Origin: a virus
Virus record (IMG/VR): IMGVR_UViG_3300042888_002988
Location: 1-64,000 of that record
Reading direction: 5' to 3' (one strand)
Length of the DNA stretch: 64,000 nt
Position 1 is the stretch's first letter. Every line of letters starts with the position of its first letter. Position numbers and translations under genes: made by a program. Under the pieces are notes generated by a model. That model had not been told where the DNA came from. It saw nothing but the letters and a program-made list of their open reading frames with translations, and made no database searches. Positions 15,900-24,643 of the stretch are shown in pieces.

Positions 15900-17008
15900 A
15901 ACGTCACATACAGATTACACCTGAAGTACAGGCGTTGCTGGACGCGGGCGCTCCCGTCGCCGTGGGAGTCTCCGGCGGCAAGGACAGCCAGGCGGTCGCC
16001 TGGGCGCTGGCCGAGCACCTGAAGGATTACCGCGGACCCAAGCTGCTGATCCACGCTGACCTCGGCGGGGTGGAGTGGTTGGACTCATGGCCGGCCTGCG
16101 AGCGCATCGCAGCAGCCACCGGCTGGGAGCTGATCTCCTGCACCCGGCCGGCAGGCGGTATGATGGAGCGCTGGGAAGCCCGGTGGTTGTCGTCCATTCG
16201 CCGCTACTGCGCGCTGGAGACCGTGGCTGTCGTCCTGCCGTGGTCAACACCCACCATGCGCTTCTGCACCAGCGAGCTCAAGGTCGGCCCCATATCGTCC
16301 ACCCTGAAGAAGCGGTTCGGTAAGGTGCCAATGCTCAACGTCACTGGGGTGCGCGCCGAGGAGAGTGCGGCGCGCGCCAAGCAGCCAGTTTTCGCAGTGG
16401 AGAAGAACCTACCGCCGGGATCCCTGGTGTGGCGACCGATACACGACTGGCTGCTGCAAGACGTCTGGGATGCCATTGCGGCGTCAGGGGTGGCCGCCCA
16501 CGAGGCCTACGACACGTTCGGCTCGTCCCGCGTCAGCTGCAGGTTCTGCATTCTGGCAAACGAGGCTGACCTGCGTGCCAGCCTCACCGATCCGGCTGCC
16601 GTAGCGATCTACATACGGATGTGCGAGCTGGAGCTGAAGAGCGCCTTCGCCTTCCAAGGCACCCGGTGGCTCACTTCACTGGCTCCCGAGTTAGTGCCCG
16701 ACGGCGCAGCTCGCCTGCGGGACGCTCAGGAACGCATGCTCCTGCGCCGGGACCACGAGGGGTGGCTGCCGAAGCACCTACAGTTCACCAAGGGCTGGCC
16801 GCACAAAGTGCCGTCCTTGACCGAGGCAGAGGCGTTGGCGTTCATGCGCCAGCAGATCTGCACCATGTATGGTTGGGACACCCCCTACCGCACCACACAA
16901 ACTGTTCGCGACCGATACCAGGAACTCTGGGATCAGAAGCAAGCACACGAAGAGAAGCTGAAGCAGGCCGCCGAAAAGAAGCGGATCAGAGCAGCGAAGA
17001 AGAAATAA
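15896..17008 (+). CDS. PP-loop ATPase, PAPS reductase/DndC-like family
   Basis: 370 residues starting in an ATGA overlap. SGGKDS at 26-31 is the ATP-pyrophosphatase PP-loop that adenylates substrates in the adenine nucleotide alpha-hydrolase superfamily. FCTSELK at about 121-127 and CRFC at about 217-220 provide cysteines of the kind seen in PAPS reductases and DndC-type proteins. The C-terminal ~30 residues are a Lys/Glu/Ala-rich helix. Possible roles are sulfur chemistry on nucleotides or nucleic acid, or adenylyl-sulfate handling. The exact substrate cannot be told from sequence; a sulfotransferase domain elsewhere in the window makes a link to sulfate metabolism worth testing. Confidence 0.85.
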   Translation: MKRHIQITPEVQALLDAGAPVAVGVSGGKDSQAVAWALAEHLKDYRGPKLLIHADLGGVEWLDSWPACERIAAATGWELISCTRPAGGMMERWEARWLSSIRRYCALETVAVVLPWSTPTMRFCTSELKVGPISSTLKKRFGKVPMLNVTGVRAEESAARAKQPVFAVEKNLPPGSLVWRPIHDWLLQDVWDAIAASGVAAHEAYDTFGSSRVSCRFCILANEADLRASLTDPAAVAIYIRMCELELKSAFAFQGTRWLTSLAPELVPDGAARLRDAQERMLLRRDHEGWLPKHLQFTKGWPHKVPSLTEAEALAFMRQQICTMYGWDTPYRTTQTVRDRYQELWDQKQAHEEKLKQAAEKKRIRAAKKK

Positions 17009-17013
17009 CGCCT

Positions 17014-17391
17014 ATGCCTGAAAAATCATTCGTCAGTCAGTCCATGGCAGTATGCCCGGTGTGTGCCAAGGAGCACGCCACGGGCATACTGTTCAACCAG
17101 CGCCTACGCCACACGCTCGATCCCAAAACCGTCACCGGCTGGGAAATGTGCCCAGAGCATCAGAAGATGAAGGACGAGGGATACATTGCCCTGGTCGGCA
17201 TCGACCACGCCAAGTCGGACGTCGGCCTCACTCTGGGTGGGGTCTGGCGGATCGGTATGTTCGCGCACCTGAGGGGGCACGTATGGCCGCAGATCTTCAA
17301 CGTGCCACCGCCGGAGAAGAAGCTGTGCTTCGTGGACAAGGACACGCTCGACCTGCTTGCGAAGATCCCGCAGGAAGGAGCCGCAGGATGA
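17014..17391 (+). CDS. hypothetical protein with N-terminal zinc-binding site, 125 aa
   Basis: CPVC near residue 14 and C/H residues around 46-49 (MCPEHQ) suggest a zinc site. The rest is a small alpha/beta domain. The stop overlaps the next start (ATGA). No family assigned. Confidence 0.7.
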   Translation: MPEKSFVSQSMAVCPVCAKEHATGILFNQRLRHTLDPKTVTGWEMCPEHQKMKDEGYIALVGIDHAKSDVGLTLGGVWRIGMFAHLRGHVWPQIFNVPPPEKKLCFVDKDTLDLLAKIPQEGAAG

Positions 17392-17591
17392 CAGAGCTAC
17401 TCAACCCGTTGTTTCAGGCGACCATTCTTGGTGACGGCTCGCACTACATCGAGGTCGACGGGAACATGATACCGCTGGTCTCCCGGTCAGCGACTGATCG
17501 GCTGCGGCACGGCGACCGGGCGACGGTCTACATCACCGACACCGGCTACGTGGACCTGCCTACCAACGTGCGATGGCACCGAAAAAATTGA
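17388..17591 (+). CDS. hypothetical protein, 67 aa
   Basis: ATGA overlap with the upstream stop. Beta-rich small protein. No family recognised. Confidence 0.7.
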   Translation: MTELLNPLFQATILGDGSHYIEVDGNMIPLVSRSATDRLRHGDRATVYITDTGYVDLPTNVRWHRKN

Positions 17592-17603
17592 ACCCACCAA
17601 CCT

Positions 17604-17723
17604 ATGACATTACTGATTGCCTTGATGCTGCTGCACCTGCTGGGTGTAGCGAACTTCTGGTCTGTGCTGGGAGTGCTGATCGTATGGATCGGTCACATCT
17701 TCTGGCACGGCACCGCTAAATAA
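17604..17723 (+). CDS. small membrane protein, 39 aa
   Basis: The ATG follows gaacccaccaacct, the usual A/C-rich leader. The product is almost entirely hydrophobic (Leu/Ile/Val/Trp), starting MTLLIALMLLHLLG and ending HGTAK, enough for one long or two short membrane helices. The start context and tight packing support a real gene. A holin-like or membrane-effector role is possible but unproven. Confidence 0.6.
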   Translation: MTLLIALMLLHLLGVANFWSVLGVLIVWIGHIFWHGTAK

Positions 17724-17729
17724 TTCTTC

Positions 17730-17875
17730 CGCCCCTGACGACGGGGGCGCTGCGCACACGCCGGCTAGGGCCGGCCGATTCCAGGGGAGAAGACACGGAC
17801 CTAGAGCCGCCCTTCTCCTGACCCGGGCGAGATGCCGGGGACTCACCGTTTGTCAGGGGCACAACCCCGACAAAC
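17730..17875 (+). ncRNA. highly structured 5' leader, five successive hairpins
   Basis: The gap between 17723 and the ATG at 17876 is filled by hairpins: 17730-17749 (cgcccc/ggggcg), 17761-17774 (ccggc/gccgg), 17786-17818 (ggagaag/cttctcc), 17822-17839 (cccgg/ccggg) and 17848-17875 (gtttgtc-gggg / cccc-gacaaac, 11 bp with one bulged A). The last stem ends on the base before the start codon. This may be a cis-regulatory RNA such as a riboswitch or protein-binding leader, or a separate small RNA. It matches no riboswitch class that I recognise. Confidence 0.5.
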
Positions 17876-19057
17876 ATGAGTAAGAAATACACACTACCAA
17901 CCAACTGCTCGATCGAGCGCGTTGGCACCACCAAGCGCGATCGCGCTTTCCGTCTCATCTTTCAAGCCGACGAAGGCGAGGACTACGTGTCCGAAGTCTA
18001 CGTGCCGGAGAAGGGAGAGACTATCCAGAAGGCCGCATACCATGTGTGCCTGAAGTTCGATTGGGATCGGAATCCGCCCGGCTCCAAGGGCCGGCTGATC
18101 TCCAGTCTCAAGGAGTTCCTCGACTGGCGTGGCTGCGGGGATGACCCGTATCGTTGGGCCAGAGCCTACTACAAGTATACGGACTGCGGTCCTTGGGTGA
18201 ACTTCCTGGAGCTGGTCAAGCCGGCCCACGAGATCAACCACCCGTCGGTCGTAGCGGTCCTGCGCAAGGTCCGCGGCAAGGTCAAGCTGATGAACCCTGA
18301 GCAAGTGGATCCGACCTACCTCCAGCTGCTGGCGCTCGATGAGCACGGGCTGGATAAGAAAGAGCGGAAGTGGGACCACTACTGCAAACTGGTGGAGGAC
18401 TACATCGCCGACGAGGCCAAGCAGGCGCGCACGAAACGCACGCTGACCTTGGTCAAAAAGACGGAGACCGAACTCCACCTGCAGCAGCCGGCCCGCACCG
18501 AATACGTGGAAGCCGATTACAAGGAGGTCTATTACGAGGACCTCGGCCGCGGCTCGGTCACACTGGACCCGGAGCGCTGCTGCGGCATCCAATTTGGATC
18601 GATCGTCGAGGGCAGTGAGCAGTGCTCCGGCCCCTTCAACCACATGTTCCCGTTCTGGTCGTCCGAGTGGACGCGGGACGAGGAATACATGGAGAAGGAG
18701 ACCAGCTTCTACTGGAAGCGCGACAACGCCTCCTGGTATCGCGTCCGCACTGAGGACGAGGAGTGGGTCGTGGCCAACGTGTGGGGCGACATCGAATGGG
18801 AGGACGACGGCCTGAGTGACGGCGGCTCTGAGATTCCGCCCGACATCAAGGCGCTGGCTGAGGAGGCCATCAAGAATGACTGGCAGAAGGACGAAGAGAA
18901 TTCGTGCTTCATCCATCAGACCATCCCGCGTATGCCCAACGAGTTCGGCTGGGGTTGTCGCCCCAAGCCGAAGGAAGGAGAAGAATGGAAGGCGATGCCG
19001 CTCGGGAACACCGGCGCGGAGATCTACACCTTCGAGGACGACACCGTATTCGATTAA
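17876..19057 (+). CDS. hypothetical protein downstream of structured leader, 393 aa
   Basis: Soluble, acidic and Trp/Tyr-rich, with no recognised catalytic motif. A Lys/Thr-rich link lies near 185-205; the C-terminal half is very acidic. It is the largest gene in this stretch and the only one preceded by the hairpin leader, which may control it. The long antisense frame (17894-19072) is a codon-bias shadow. Confidence 0.75.
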   Translation: MSKKYTLPTNCSIERVGTTKRDRAFRLIFQADEGEDYVSEVYVPEKGETIQKAAYHVCLKFDWDRNPPGSKGRLISSLKEFLDWRGCGDDPYRWARAYYKYTDCGPWVNFLELVKPAHEINHPSVVAVLRKVRGKVKLMNPEQVDPTYLQLLALDEHGLDKKERKWDHYCKLVEDYIADEAKQARTKRTLTLVKKTETELHLQQPARTEYVEADYKEVYYEDLGRGSVTLDPERCCGIQFGSIVEGSEQCSGPFNHMFPFWSSEWTRDEEYMEKETSFYWKRDNASWYRVRTEDEEWVVANVWGDIEWEDDGLSDGGSEIPPDIKALAEEAIKNDWQKDEENSCFIHQTIPRMPNEFGWGCRPKPKEGEEWKAMPLGNTGAEIYTFEDDTVFD

Positions 19058-19072
19058 CACCGCCACCCACAC

Positions 19073-19345
19073 ATGCCCACCCCGCTAGAAACCGGGGCCT
19101 GCCGCACATGCCGCAGGCCCATATTCCGCCGGGGTGGTGCCTGGCTGCACGACTATCGACTGTTTGACGACCGCCACCCCGCCGAGCCGCGCCTGGATCC
19201 AGAAGGTCCGGAGTGCGCCGGCAGGGTGGCGGAGCGCAAGCGCGGAGAGATGTTCAGCGGCATGCTCGATGCCGCCGGATTCCCCGGTGGCGCTCCTGGC
19301 ACGTGGGTCACCCTAGGAACCAAAGAACCATACATCCAACAATGA
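19073..19345 (+). CDS. small zinc-finger protein, 90 aa
   Basis: The ATG follows aacaccgccacccacac. CRTCRRPIFRR, a His at about 26 and C near 50 form a compact zinc-binding pattern (C-x2-C ... H ... C) resembling small ribbon proteins of phages and actinobacteria. Function unknown. Confidence 0.75.
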   Translation: MPTPLETGACRTCRRPIFRRGGAWLHDYRLFDDRHPAEPRLDPEGPECAGRVAERKRGEMFSGMLDAAGFPGGAPGTWVTLGTKEPYIQQ

Positions 19346-19668
19346 CATCCAAGCCCGATCCCCAAGCGCCCACCTTCAACTTCCGCAACACTCCTACCGC
19401 GTGGCGTGCGGTGGACCTGCCCACCACGAAGAACATCGCCAAGAAATGCACGAGTGGAATGGACTTCGTTGGCTGCAGCAAGTCGCTCATCTACGAGTGC
19501 GTCGCCAAGCCGTTCAATTCCACTCAGTCGAACGCGCGCAAGTTCGTCCATCTAATGGACGCCGCGGCGAGGATCCTCCCACGTTTGCAGCGTGATATGG
19601 ACACGCAGCTCAGCATCAAATTGAACGAACTCGCGTCGCAGTTCGATGCCGACCAGCACCCGACGTGA
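19342..19668 (+). CDS. hypothetical protein, 108 aa
   Basis: ATGA overlap with the upstream gene; the ATG is also preceded by tacatccaaca. Helical C-terminal half, no membrane segment. No family recognised. Confidence 0.7.
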   Translation: MTSKPDPQAPTFNFRNTPTAWRAVDLPTTKNIAKKCTSGMDFVGCSKSLIYECVAKPFNSTQSNARKFVHLMDAAARILPRLQRDMDTQLSIKLNELASQFDADQHPT

Positions 19669-20165
19669 AGATCATCGAGATAGGCCGCCATAAGTGGCGC
19701 GTGCAAGTAGACGACGACTTCGTGCGGCCGGAAGGCTACAGCCTCAGCGTCGGCGCCTCCGGTTATGTGAAGATGCTTCGCACCACCGGTGTGCGCAGGC
19801 CCAGCGGCACCTACGTCTACGAAGAGGACTACCTGCACCGATGGATCACGAAGGCGCCCAAGGGGCAGGTGGTGCTGTTCATCGACAACGACCGGCTCAA
19901 CCTCCAGCTGAGTAACCTGGTGGTGTGCGAACGCGCACTCAGTATCCGTCACACCGGCGGCAGGAGCGGGCGGTTCAAAGGTGTCCACTTCAGCAAGAAG
20001 GCAATGAAGTGGGTCGCGCAGATCACGTGCAACTACAAATGCCTCACGCTGGGGTCGTTCGATACCGAGGAGGCCGCAGCCTCCGCCTACAACCAAGCTG
20101 CGGTCCGCCTCTACGGCGCCCACGCCTATATCAACCTCATGCCGGAGGATCCCCGCGGCATCTAA
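19665..20165 (+). CDS. HNH/AP2 homing-endonuclease-like protein, catalytic His apparently lost
   Basis: 166 residues, GTG start in a GTGA overlap. Residues ~50-90 follow the HNH pattern (YLHRWITKAPKGQVVLFID ... LSNL), but the position normally holding the catalytic His is Phe72. Residues ~103-157 form an AP2 DNA-binding domain (FKGVHFSKKAMKWVAQI ... LGSFDTEEAAASAYNQAA). Typical relatives are free-standing phage homing endonucleases. The lost His suggests a DNA-binding protein without nuclease activity or a decaying element, although alignment by eye could misplace the residue. Confidence 0.8.
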   Translation: MKIIEIGRHKWRVQVDDDFVRPEGYSLSVGASGYVKMLRTTGVRRPSGTYVYEEDYLHRWITKAPKGQVVLFIDNDRLNLQLSNLVVCERALSIRHTGGRSGRFKGVHFSKKAMKWVAQITCNYKCLTLGSFDTEEAAASAYNQAAVRLYGAHAYINLMPEDPRGI

Positions 20166-20172
20166 CAAACAC

Positions 20173-20445
20173 ATGCAGCACTTCTATAGAGACGTCCCTG
20201 GACTTGGCCACGTGGCCCTAAGCCGCCACGCCCAAGCCAGAGCAGAAGAGGAAAGGTTCTCCGAAGAGATGGTGCGCCAAGCACTACTGGAACCGGACAG
20301 CCCGGACATACCTGACGGTCACAACGTCCTGTTCCGAAGCCGCGGCCTTCTGCGGTTTGTAATCAATCGCCGACCCACGCCGTTCCGCGGCGCGAGCCTC
20401 GTCACGACCATCATCAGAATCAAACCACAAGCCCGAACCAAATAA
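20173..20445 (+). CDS. DUF4258-like small protein
   Basis: 90 residues after the leader taacaaacac. VALSRHAQARAEEERFSEE followed by a short strand and RSRGLLRFVINR fits DUF4258 proteins, which are RelE/BrnT-like folds. No antitoxin partner is adjacent, so a toxin role is unsupported. Confidence 0.6.
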   Translation: MQHFYRDVPGLGHVALSRHAQARAEEERFSEEMVRQALLEPDSPDIPDGHNVLFRSRGLLRFVINRRPTPFRGASLVTTIIRIKPQARTK

Positions 20446-20449
20446 TCAA

Positions 20450-21058
20450 ATGGCCAAATACAAATGCGACAACTGCGATCACATCGCCAACGAAGAAGAC
20501 CTGCCGGACGCAAAGGATCTACCCATGCGCCTCACGCCCGGCTACGCATACACCGACAAGGAATGTCCAGAGTGTGAAGAGCACGCACTCTGCTTTCCTG
20601 TAGGGGACAAGTTCAAGCAGCCGGCCGCGCCCGCTATCGATGCGTTCTCCAAGGACGATCTGTTGGCGATCCTGGAGGCAGCCCGCGTGGCGCTGAAGGA
20701 CGAGCGCACGGCTGTCAGGATTGCGGACGCCATGGACGAGTCCGACCGCCGCATAGCCGAGCTGCGAGACAAGCTTGAGGCCGTCATGCAGTCGGACGTG
20801 TCGCTGTTTGCGCCGACCACGAAATTCATCGTGTGCGAGGTGATCGAACAGAAGCCGGCCGTCAGCCTTCACGACACCGAGGAGGAGGCGCTGGATCATG
20901 CAGCGCAGTGCGCACTGGAGAACCTAAAGGATCCGGATGATGACGAGGACAACGAAGTCACCCGGGCAAGTTTCAGGGATCAGCTGACCGAGGATGACCG
21001 CATCTGCGAGGGTGACTACGAGATCTACATACTCACCCCAACCAATCGCCCACGATGA
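20450..21058 (+). CDS. hypothetical protein with rubredoxin-like zinc site, 202 aa
   Basis: CDNC at 6-9 and CPEC at about 39-42 form a rubredoxin-like pair of knuckles. A helical part (about 65-110) and an alpha/beta C-terminus with an acidic DDDEDNE stretch follow. Starts 4 bases after the previous stop. Function unknown. Confidence 0.75.
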   Translation: MAKYKCDNCDHIANEEDLPDAKDLPMRLTPGYAYTDKECPECEEHALCFPVGDKFKQPAAPAIDAFSKDDLLAILEAARVALKDERTAVRIADAMDESDRRIAELRDKLEAVMQSDVSLFAPTTKFIVCEVIEQKPAVSLHDTEEEALDHAAQCALENLKDPDDDEDNEVTRASFRDQLTEDDRICEGDYEIYILTPTNRPR

Positions 21059-21390
21059 GCGCGCCCACGACAGAAGTTGGCTGGTGCGATCTCGTTCGGT
21101 GGATGGCGCCGGCCCAGGGCGCCAAGTGCGACGACGGCCTGTATCGCGACCGGGATTGGTGGGATACCTATTTCGACGACCGCTTCAAGAAGCTCGAGGA
21201 AAGATTCGAACCCGATGGGTTCATGATGCTGGAGAATCAGATGCTGGATTCTCATAAACTGGGACGCCGCTTCATTCTGCCGTTCGGTGGAAGGAGCAGT
21301 AACCAGCGCGCGCCTCAGCATCCGTTCAGCATCGACGGAACGGCGTCAGGCACTGTCTGCGTCGTAGGAGTTCATCACGTAAAAAAGTAA
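21055..21390 (+). CDS. hypothetical protein, 111 aa
   Basis: Starts in an ATGA overlap. Soluble, with many aromatic residues and Asp/Arg. No family recognised. Confidence 0.7.
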   Translation: MSAPTTEVGWCDLVRWMAPAQGAKCDDGLYRDRDWWDTYFDDRFKKLEERFEPDGFMMLENQMLDSHKLGRRFILPFGGRSSNQRAPQHPFSIDGTASGTVCVVGVHHVKK

Positions 21391-21392
21391 CC

Positions 21393-21857
21393 ATGAAATA
21401 CATAGTTAAATGCAAATCGATCGTCCCTTTTGACAAGCTTCATCCGCTGGATCAAAAGGAAGGACCGCCTGACCGGACAGAGTGGAAATGCGACACCGAG
21501 GACCAAGCCTTGGATGCGTTCCATTCAACGCACCCCATCAAGGTGCTGGACAACTTCGAGATCACGGTCGTCCACTACCTGGAGGAGGCACCTGCAAGCC
21601 TGGAGACTTGGTCCGTTGACGAAGTCGCCGAGTGCCTTGAAGGCATCAGTATGGACACCTACCAAGAGCTCTGGTCAGCTCTGGTGGAGTCCGAGAAGAA
21701 CGGGACGATGAAGCCCTCCGGCGGTGACGGTAGCGACGGCACCTTTGAGGAGCCTGTCATCACCTCGGGAGAATACGGGTCCGACCTTGTGGCTGCATGG
21801 CCCAAGCTGTCGGACGAAGCCAAGCGTCAGATCCACGAAGCCGCCGCCAACCGATGA
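21393..21857 (+). CDS. hypothetical protein, 154 aa
   Basis: The ATG follows acgtaaaaaagtaacc. Acidic alpha/beta protein. The stop overlaps the next start (ATGA). No family recognised. Confidence 0.7.
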   Translation: MKYIVKCKSIVPFDKLHPLDQKEGPPDRTEWKCDTEDQALDAFHSTHPIKVLDNFEITVVHYLEEAPASLETWSVDEVAECLEGISMDTYQELWSALVESEKNGTMKPSGGDGSDGTFEEPVITSGEYGSDLVAAWPKLSDEAKRQIHEAAANR

Positions 21858-22141
21858 TAGTATCCAAGCAATACGGGCCTCAGTTCGACGCGAGCGACGG
21901 CACCATCGGCGAGATCCAATTAGTGCTTCGCTACGTGCTGGTCAGCGGCGAGGACGCCAGCATGTGGACTTCCAGGCAGGGGCGATGCACCCACGCGACG
22001 CTGAAGGAGGCCAGCGACGCGGCTGCACTTTACAAGGCGAGCAATGCGCCAGACCGAGTGCCAAGCGATTTGCGGCCGGCCCCTTGGTGGTGCTACCCCG
22101 GACATTTCGATCCCTGCGGACCAGCCAGTAAAGAATCATGA
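21854..22141 (+). CDS. hypothetical protein, 95 aa
   Basis: ATGA overlaps on both sides. Beta-rich start, Pro/Trp-rich end. No family recognised. Confidence 0.7.
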   Translation: MIVSKQYGPQFDASDGTIGEIQLVLRYVLVSGEDASMWTSRQGRCTHATLKEASDAAALYKASNAPDRVPSDLRPAPWWCYPGHFDPCGPASKES

Positions 22142-22407
22142 GTCCCAGCTCGCAATTTGTCGGCACCTGCATCGGCCTGCGCGCCCAGGACCTTCACGCC
22201 TACGACGACACGGAGCGCGCCATCACCTACCGCACCTTCCGCTCCCATGTGGGGCTGGAGGTGACGGCGGAGATCAACACCTGGGCCGGGTGGCCTGGGA
22301 CGCACTTCTCCAATGACGGATGCATCCGTTACGGGAAGGGCAAGTGGAAAGGGAAACCAGCGGCGTGCATGCATCACTCCGGAATTCATCACATATGGCT
22401 CGTCTGA
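22138..22407 (+). CDS. hypothetical protein, 89 aa
   Basis: ATGA overlap upstream; overlaps the next small gene by 13 bases. Several His and Trp residues; no clear metal site. No family recognised. Confidence 0.65.
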   Translation: MSPSSQFVGTCIGLRAQDLHAYDDTERAITYRTFRSHVGLEVTAEINTWAGWPGTHFSNDGCIRYGKGKWKGKPAACMHHSGIHHIWLV

Positions 22408-22589
22408 CATTCGACAAAGTATGCGCGACCGCAGCGGCCGTCTCCTGCCTTAGTGCGGGGCAGACGTTCGCGGAGATCGCCAAGAGCGCCGGCCGCCACC
22501 CTTCCACGATCCGTCGATGGGTCAGGCAGGCTGGCTTCCGTAAGGTAGGAAGCATTTACATCACACACCAATGGCCAAAACCACATTAA
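22395..22589 (+). CDS. small helix-turn-helix protein, 64 aa
   Basis: The ATG at 22395 is chosen over an in-frame extension inside the previous gene. Residues ~22-50 (GQTFAEIAKSAGRHPSTIRR) match a resolvase/transposase-type helix-turn-helix, followed by a short basic tail. It is likely a small DNA-binding regulator. It overlaps both neighbours slightly. Confidence 0.65.
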   Translation: MARLTFDKVCATAAAVSCLSAGQTFAEIAKSAGRHPSTIRRWVRQAGFRKVGSIYITHQWPKPH

Positions 22590-23209
22590 CCTGGGAGACC
22601 TTAGTCTCCATTATGAACAGCGCCGGCGTTATCGTCGTCGACGAAAGAACCCCAGTCTACCCGGAGGCCTCCGATCCGGAGACATACGGTCTGAAGACGT
22701 TCCACGACGAACTGTATTGCCTCATTCACAAGCGGGACAACACGGAGGTGGACGCCGACGGCGCCTGCGCCTGGGTGGTATCCCACACCGGCGGGGAGCC
22801 GATGATGATGGCCTTCTACCGCACGTGGGTAGTTGCCGACGACCTGACTCTGAAGCAAGAGCAGGATAAGCGCGACGGCGACGCTCGGCGCGCCTACGAG
22901 AACCAGTTCGTGCGCGGGGCCAAGTTCCGCATTGTCAAGGCCGGCGCCAACATCTCCGGCATGGTTCCCATCGCTCCCTACACGCAGCAGGGCTTCCGCG
23001 AGGGGCTGGCGGTCGGCACCGTCCTGCAGTGCGCTGGTAGCTCCATGACATCTGGTGACGGCATACCGGCCATCAAGTGGCTCCGCGAGGACGGCAAGAG
23101 CATCTGCAACGACGCTGTGTTCTCCCACGTCCAGGGCGGAATGTGGAGCGGGCAATACCCGGCGCCAGGTTGGATGGAACTCATACCCGTGGAGGTCCCC
23201 GCAGTATGA
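22571..23209 (+). CDS. hypothetical protein, 212 aa
   Basis: The ATG follows acatcacacacca. A mixed alpha/beta protein with a beta-rich second half (FRIVKAGANISG ... VGTVLQCAG). The stop overlaps the next start (ATGA). No family recognised. Confidence 0.75.
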   Translation: MAKTTLTWETLVSIMNSAGVIVVDERTPVYPEASDPETYGLKTFHDELYCLIHKRDNTEVDADGACAWVVSHTGGEPMMMAFYRTWVVADDLTLKQEQDKRDGDARRAYENQFVRGAKFRIVKAGANISGMVPIAPYTQQGFREGLAVGTVLQCAGSSMTSGDGIPAIKWLREDGKSICNDAVFSHVQGGMWSGQYPAPGWMELIPVEVPAV

Positions 23210-23817
23210 ACCCGCAGGAGTTCCAAGAGCAATGGGAGAAGGTCGCGCCGGTGGTGCTGGCTCTCACGCAGCAGATACGACTCGAGACGCCGCTGTCAGC
23301 GGATGCCTCGAGTCACGAACACATGTCCGAGCGGGCAGCGCGCCACATTCGCCTGCACCGCGCCCGCCACGAGGTGTCGGAGCTGCTGCACGAGCACGGG
23401 CTGCAGCTCCACGATACCATACCGGGCTGGCTGCGCTACGAAGACGCTGACGAAAGTCTGATGGACTTCTGGCGTCGCTCGGCCCGCTACAAATCGTGCG
23501 GCGACGAGGCTCTCCAAGCGGAGATCATGGCGCAGGACTGGAAGGTCGTGAGGATCAACGCGCCGGCGTGGTTCGACGATCCAGAGTTCCTCAAGTGGTT
23601 GAATCGCCCAGGCACCGCTACCTGGCACCGCTCAGGAACGGAACCGGGCGACTACTCGGACGTGTTCTTCACGTTCTGTCAGGGCGAAGGATCAGACTAC
23701 CCCGGTAGCGAGGATCCCGGCATACCGGATGCGATTTGGAAACACCTGGAGTTCATCGTCGCGGAGCAGCATGGCTGGGACGCGGAGGTGTTGGTCTGGG
23801 TCAGCAATTTACGGTGA
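23206..23817 (+). CDS. hypothetical protein, 203 aa
   Basis: Starts in an ATGA overlap. Residues 40-80 are His/Arg-rich helical (AARHIRLHRARHE); the C-terminal half is acidic and Trp-rich. No family recognised. Confidence 0.75.
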   Translation: MNPQEFQEQWEKVAPVVLALTQQIRLETPLSADASSHEHMSERAARHIRLHRARHEVSELLHEHGLQLHDTIPGWLRYEDADESLMDFWRRSARYKSCGDEALQAEIMAQDWKVVRINAPAWFDDPEFLKWLNRPGTATWHRSGTEPGDYSDVFFTFCQGEGSDYPGSEDPGIPDAIWKHLEFIVAEQHGWDAEVLVWVSNLR

Positions 23818-24629
23818 TGCTTGATTCCAGCATAATGAATGCGATGGCGCCGGAGGTGCGGGAGCGGTTCATCCGGCGCCTAAGGCAGCTGGAACAGGAG
23901 CAGGCGGAGCAAGCGTTTGAGGAGTGGCAACGCAAGCGCCGAGGACCGAACCTGAGGGAGTGGCGGGCGTCGTATGAAAAACCGCCGGAGCTGACTGAGT
24001 GGGCCAAGCACCTACTGGCGAAGAGCAAGACGCGCCAGGAGCGCATGGAGGCGGCTCGCCAGTCGCAGGATCTGAATCGCCAGTGCGAGGATATTGAGAT
24101 GCGGAAGGCGCGAAAGGCACGCGCGAAAGTCTACGCCAAGAAGCGTGCCAGCGTCCGCAAAGCGGAGAAGGCCGCCGCCAAACAGCGCGCCTTAGTCCAA
24201 GAGGCCCGGCAGCGGAAACTCGAGGATACACGACGACTGTCGGCCGCTGAGCGAGAGGCGAAGGCGGGCAAGCGTAAGGCTGAGAAGGCGGCTCGGCGAG
24301 AGCATGAGGAATCGTTCGCCGATCGACAGATGCGCGCCGCTTACCTGGCACACCTGAACGAGAAAGCGGAGCGATACTTTGCCAACAAGCTGGAGCAGCC
24401 GCTTCCGGGGGTGTCGATGACGCCATACAACACCTACGGCGGTCCGACCTACAAAGCGCCCGGCATGCGCGACGAGGACGAGTGGGACGCCTACTGGAGG
24501 CTCGGTGACGGGATGGGCTTGTCCAGAACGGACCAGCTTCCGTCGGAGTGGATACACAAACACAGAAATGACGCGTCACCATCATGGTGGGCTGACGCGT
24601 CCATGAGGCACATCGCAAAATTCGACTGA
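23817..24629 (+). CDS. highly basic coiled-coil protein, 270 aa
   Basis: The ATG shares one base with the upstream stop; a GTG one codon earlier is possible. Residues ~15-215 are an almost unbroken helix of Lys, Arg, Glu and Ala (for example RKAEKAAAKQRALVQEARQR), predicted to be coiled coil and nucleic-acid binding. The C-terminal ~55 residues are globular with several Trp. Function unknown; a DNA-compacting or RNA-binding role is possible. Confidence 0.75.
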   Translation: MLDSSIMNAMAPEVRERFIRRLRQLEQEQAEQAFEEWQRKRRGPNLREWRASYEKPPELTEWAKHLLAKSKTRQERMEAARQSQDLNRQCEDIEMRKARKARAKVYAKKRASVRKAEKAAAKQRALVQEARQRKLEDTRRLSAAEREAKAGKRKAEKAARREHEESFADRQMRAAYLAHLNEKAERYFANKLEQPLPGVSMTPYNTYGGPTYKAPGMRDEDEWDAYWRLGDGMGLSRTDQLPSEWIHKHRNDASPSWWADASMRHIAKFD

Positions 24630-24643
24630 CTGTTAATTATATT

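Noticed and set aside
17894-19072. 392-residue minus-strand open frame
   Set aside because: Lies wholly opposite a well-supported + strand gene; open because of GC-rich third codon positions; no recognisable domain.
20173-20445. toxin-antitoxin module
   Set aside because: Only a DUF4258-like toxin-type fold is visible; the neighbours are not antitoxin-like.
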